Assembly: GCA_038207265.1 (NCBI GenBank)
Contig: JBBQZZ010000003.1
Location: 124,001 to 188,000 of the forward strand
Source of the DNA: JACMLD01 sp038207265
GTDB taxonomy: Bacteria > Bacteroidota > Bacteroidia > Chitinophagales > Chitinophagaceae
Direction of reading: 5' to 3'
DNA length: 64,000 nucleotides
This document shows, piece after piece, positions 61,321-64,000 of the stretch. A program made the position numbers and the translations under genes. The notes beneath the pieces were generated by a model. The model was not told the DNA's origin, ran no database searches, and saw only the letters and a list, made by a program, of their open reading frames with translations. Position 1 is the stretch's first letter; each line of letters begins with the position of its first letter.

Positions 61321-63543
61321 ATGCTTCAGACCGATACATCCAATAAATTTTTTCAATTGGCGTCAGATTTTGTTAACAACACTTCTCGCCATATCTTTCT
61401 GACCGGCAAAGCCGGAACGGGTAAAACCACTTTCCTGAAATATATTAAAGAGCAAACCACTAAAAATACTGTTGTGGTGGCACCAACCGGCGTAGCCGCA
61501 ATAAATGCCGGTGGCGTTACCATTCACTCATTTTTTCAATTACCGTTTGGTCCTTTTATACCGGGCACGAACAAGAGTTTTTCAGCTAATTCCGATGTAG
61601 CGGATAAACACAGTCTTTTTAAGAATATTCGCTTCAACGCAGACAAAAGAGAATTGCTACTGGAGCTTGAATTATTGGTTATTGATGAGGTCAGTATGGT
61701 TCGTGCAGACATGCTGGATGCCATTGATATCATTCTTCGTCATTTCCGGAAAAAAATGCAGTTGCCTTTTGGAGGTGTTCAGGTCCTGTACATAGGAGAT
61801 ATGTATCAATTGCCGCCGGTTGTTTCAGGTAACGAATGGGAAATACTACAGCAACATTATCAAAGCCCGTTCTTCTTCAGCGCCAAAGTAATAAACGCAA
61901 CACCTCCATTGTACATAGAATTGAAAAAAATATACCGGCAAAATGAACAATCTTTTATTGATCTGTTGAACCGGGTTCGGAATAATGTAGTTACTTCTGC
62001 TGATTTTAGTTTGATTAACAGCCGGTATGACCCGGAGTTTAATTCACCCTCAACAGAAAAATATATTACTTTAAGCACGCACAACAGGAAAGCGGATACC
62101 ATTAATGCAAACGAACTGTTTAAACTTCCAGGAAAAATATACCAGTTCAAAGGCACGGTTACGGGCGATTTTTCAGACAAAGCATTTCCTACTGAAATGG
62201 AACTTCAATTAAAAGAAGGAGCACAGGTAATGTTTATCAAAAACGATTCCGGTAATGAAAGACGGTACTTCAATGGAAAACTCGCTACTATAAAAAGTAT
62301 AAACGCCGATGAAATAATAGTTACTTCCAATAACGACCAGGAAGAATTGAAACTAGAGAAAGAAACTTGGAGCAATATTCGTTACAGCTATGAAAAAGAA
62401 AGCGATAGTATCAAAGAAGATCTGCTGGGTAGTTTCACCCAATACCCTATAAGACTTGCCTGGGCAATTACCATTCACAAAAGTCAGGGTCTTACTTTTA
62501 ATAAAGCGATCATTGATGCCGGAGACTCCTTTGCTGCAGGGCAGGTATATGTAGCATTGAGTCGCTGCACTTCATTAAAAGGAGTTGTACTTCATTCAAA
62601 AATATTACCTTCTTCAATTGCTACCGACCATCGGGTCATTGCCTTTGCAAATAAAGAATCGGCGGCGGCTGAACTGGAAGAGATTTTACTAAAAGAACAA
62701 CAACAATATCTTTCCACTTCATTGTTGAAGGTGTTCAACTGGAATAAAATAATAGCAGCATTAAGGTCCATTGCGGAGATGATACCCAATCATAGGCTAC
62801 CTGATACAGATGCAGCAATAACTTTGAGTAGCAGATTGCTTGAAAAAGCAGTCGAACAGTCGTTGGTTGCTGAACGGTTTCAGCAGCAATTGATCCAGCT
62901 TTTGCAGGAAATACAGGTTACTGCCAACACCAATATACTCGAGGAACGTGTTAATAAAGCCATACACTATTTTGTTAACTCAATTGGGAAAGAATTAATT
63001 AAGCCACTGACTTTACACCGTGAGTCACTTCGCCATGCAACAAAAGCTCAAAAATACGCACGTGAACTTATTACAGTTGAACACTTGTTGTATCAACAGC
63101 TAAAGAAAATTACAGAAACTAAATATGGGTCTGTTGTTTTCTGCAAAGATATTTCGATTTATAAACAGTATGAGCCAGGGAACAGTTTGTTAACAGGACC
63201 AGACAAGATAAAAAAAGCAAAATCGGTAAAGGGCAGCAGTCAATCGGAAAGTCTTTCATTGTTCAGGCAGGGTAAATCGATTGAAACAATTGCATCTCTG
63301 CGTCAACTTACAGAGAGTACAATCAGCGGTCATCTTTCTACGTTTGTAAAAACGGGTGAATTGGATGTCTCTTTGTTGATAAGCAAAGAAAAGATAGATC
63401 AGATATTGCCCTTTGTCAAAGAAATGGATGGTAATGCTATTACGCCGGTTAAAGAGAAACTCAACGATGAGTTTTCATTTTCTGATATACGCGTTGTTGT
63501 AAATTATTGGTATTGGTTACAAAGCCAGATGGTTAATTCATAG
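61321..63543 (+). CDS. PIF1-like helicase with C-terminal HTH
   Basis: This 740-residue superfamily 1B helicase has Walker A 'LTGKAGTGKTTFLKYI', 'VVVAPTGVAAINAGGVTIHSFFQLPFGPF', Walker B 'LLVIDEVSMVRADMLDAID', 'GGVQVLYIGDMYQLPPVV' and C-terminal 'LAWAITIHKSQGLTFNKAIIDAG', 'GQVYVALSRCTSLKGVVL'. After a coiled stretch, residues about 640-690 form a helix-turn-helix of the HTH_40/RQC-tail type ('ESLSLFRQGKSIETIASLRQLTESTISGHLSTFVKTGE'). PIF1 helicases unwind 5'-3' and resolve G-quadruplexes. The HTH tail is known in Bacteroidota PIF1 proteins. Confidence 0.92.
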   Translation: MLQTDTSNKFFQLASDFVNNTSRHIFLTGKAGTGKTTFLKYIKEQTTKNTVVVAPTGVAAINAGGVTIHSFFQLPFGPFIPGTNKSFSANSDVADKHSLFKNIRFNADKRELLLELELLVIDEVSMVRADMLDAIDIILRHFRKKMQLPFGGVQVLYIGDMYQLPPVVSGNEWEILQQHYQSPFFFSAKVINATPPLYIELKKIYRQNEQSFIDLLNRVRNNVVTSADFSLINSRYDPEFNSPSTEKYITLSTHNRKADTINANELFKLPGKIYQFKGTVTGDFSDKAFPTEMELQLKEGAQVMFIKNDSGNERRYFNGKLATIKSINADEIIVTSNNDQEELKLEKETWSNIRYSYEKESDSIKEDLLGSFTQYPIRLAWAITIHKSQGLTFNKAIIDAGDSFAAGQVYVALSRCTSLKGVVLHSKILPSSIATDHRVIAFANKESAAAELEEILLKEQQQYLSTSLLKVFNWNKIIAALRSIAEMIPNHRLPDTDAAITLSSRLLEKAVEQSLVAERFQQQLIQLLQEIQVTANTNILEERVNKAIHYFVNSIGKELIKPLTLHRESLRHATKAQKYARELITVEHLLYQQLKKITETKYGSVVFCKDISIYKQYEPGNSLLTGPDKIKKAKSVKGSSQSESLSLFRQGKSIETIASLRQLTESTISGHLSTFVKTGELDVSLLISKEKIDQILPFVKEMDGNAITPVKEKLNDEFSFSDIRVVVNYWYWLQSQMVNS

Positions 63544-63715
63544 TTATTAACTATGCATAAGATCTATTGTGTATAATTATTTTAATACATTTCAATTTAT
63601 TTAGAATTGTTTATTACTTTTAATTAATACTATTCTTTCATTATTATTGTTCTCATTGATCCAGTGACTAAAGTATCAGATATAGTAACCTATTTCAAAC
63701 CTTTTTACCATCTGC

Positions 63716-64000
63716 ATGACAACTAAATCATCACTCAGCAACACACTTCAGTTAGTAAGTAACAATGGTTTTGCCGAAGTATGGAAAAATCGTAATACAA
63801 GTCAGAACTCGCTGCATGCCACTACCAGTTTCAATGCCGGTGATGTAATTTGTTCCTTCCATGCAGGAACAGTGTCGGACAAAGTAACCTATCTTACTGT
63901 ACAGGTTGACGATAATAAGCACATTACATTACAACCAGCGTTTTTACAATACATCAATCACAGATGTTCGCCCAATGTTTTTTTTGACACCACATTAATG
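63716..64000 (+). CDS. SET-domain protein, 5' part only
   Basis: I translated this frame from the ATG at 63716; 95 residues are visible and it runs off the window. The end contains 'YINHRCSPNVFFDT', close to the SET motif NHSCxPN that binds S-adenosylmethionine and the substrate lysine. The early part ('LHATTSFNAGDVICSFHAG') matches the SET N-terminal strand. Bacterial SET proteins are few and mostly methylate lysine in unknown targets. No signal peptide is seen. Confidence 0.8.
   Translation, partial: MTTKSSLSNTLQLVSNNGFAEVWKNRNTSQNSLHATTSFNAGDVICSFHAGTVSDKVTYLTVQVDDNKHITLQPAFLQYINHRCSPNVFFDTTLM

Noticed and set aside
63539..63555. Perfect 7-bp hairpin CATAGTT/AACTATG at the PIF1-like stop codon
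   Set aside because: AT-rich, weak, and without a T run; I do not call it a terminator.

Overview
The window looks like chromosome of a Bacteroidota species, most likely family Chitinophagaceae. This rests on the AT-rich composition, the Oar-like TonB-dependent receptor, the Bacteroidota-type Rho with a long charged N-terminal insertion, a 7TMR-DISM hybrid kinase, many short Sec or lipoprotein signals, TAnnTTTG-like promoter elements and weak Shine-Dalgarno sequences. I see no rRNA, tRNA, CRISPR array, transposase or prophage genes. Taxonomy is inferred from gene content only.

Positions 1-19000 form a sugar-oxidation locus. The minus-strand operon (11089 down to 1188) runs MFS transporter, Tat-exported hydroxypyruvate-isomerase-like TIM barrel, four tandem GMC flavoprotein dehydrogenases, and one gluconate-2-dehydrogenase subunit-3-like protein with a twin-arginine/lipobox leader. 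The divergent plus operon (11276-15544) encodes a cytosolic Gfo/Idh/MocA oxidoreductase, a cytosolic TIM-barrel isomerase, a lipoprotein cytochrome c, a DUF1080 lipoprotein and a ThuA-like protein. A third, minus-strand operon (18997 down to 15933) repeats the theme with exported proteins: TIM barrel, Gfo/Idh/MocA, DUF1080. Together these match the parts of a 3-keto-glycoside pathway: C3 oxidation by a GMC/subunit-3/cytochrome c complex, cleavage of the 3-keto glycoside by DUF1080 hydrolases, and handling of 3-keto sugars by Gfo/Idh/MocA and isomerase-like enzymes. The quadruplicated dehydrogenase with one shared small subunit is the most unusual part.

Positions 19000-32200 hold mixed genes: an ArsC/Spx-like protein, a DUF2891 protein, an outer-membrane barrel, a PcrA/UvrD helicase, a 52-residue basic protein, a cupredoxin lipoprotein, a transglutaminase-like protein, a YqjM-type ene-reductase, a third DUF1080 protein, CvfB, a KAS III-like enzyme and an M1 peptidase. 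Positions 32200-48500 carry a hybrid kinase, an OmpA-type lipoprotein, Rho, D-lactate dehydrogenase, a three-gene RND efflux operon with a small associated membrane protein, and an Oar-like receptor.

Positions 48600-64000 are mostly housekeeping: AsnRS, ExbD, a DUF3089 hydrolase, a 2OG-Fe(II) oxygenase, a PadR/PspC envelope-stress-like operon, GcvT, SRPBCC, ComB, DnaN, a zinc-ribbon protein, SSB, a PIF1-like helicase with a C-terminal HTH, and a truncated SET-domain gene. The PadR gene is preceded by a palindrome over its -33 element and by an 18-bp leader hairpin.
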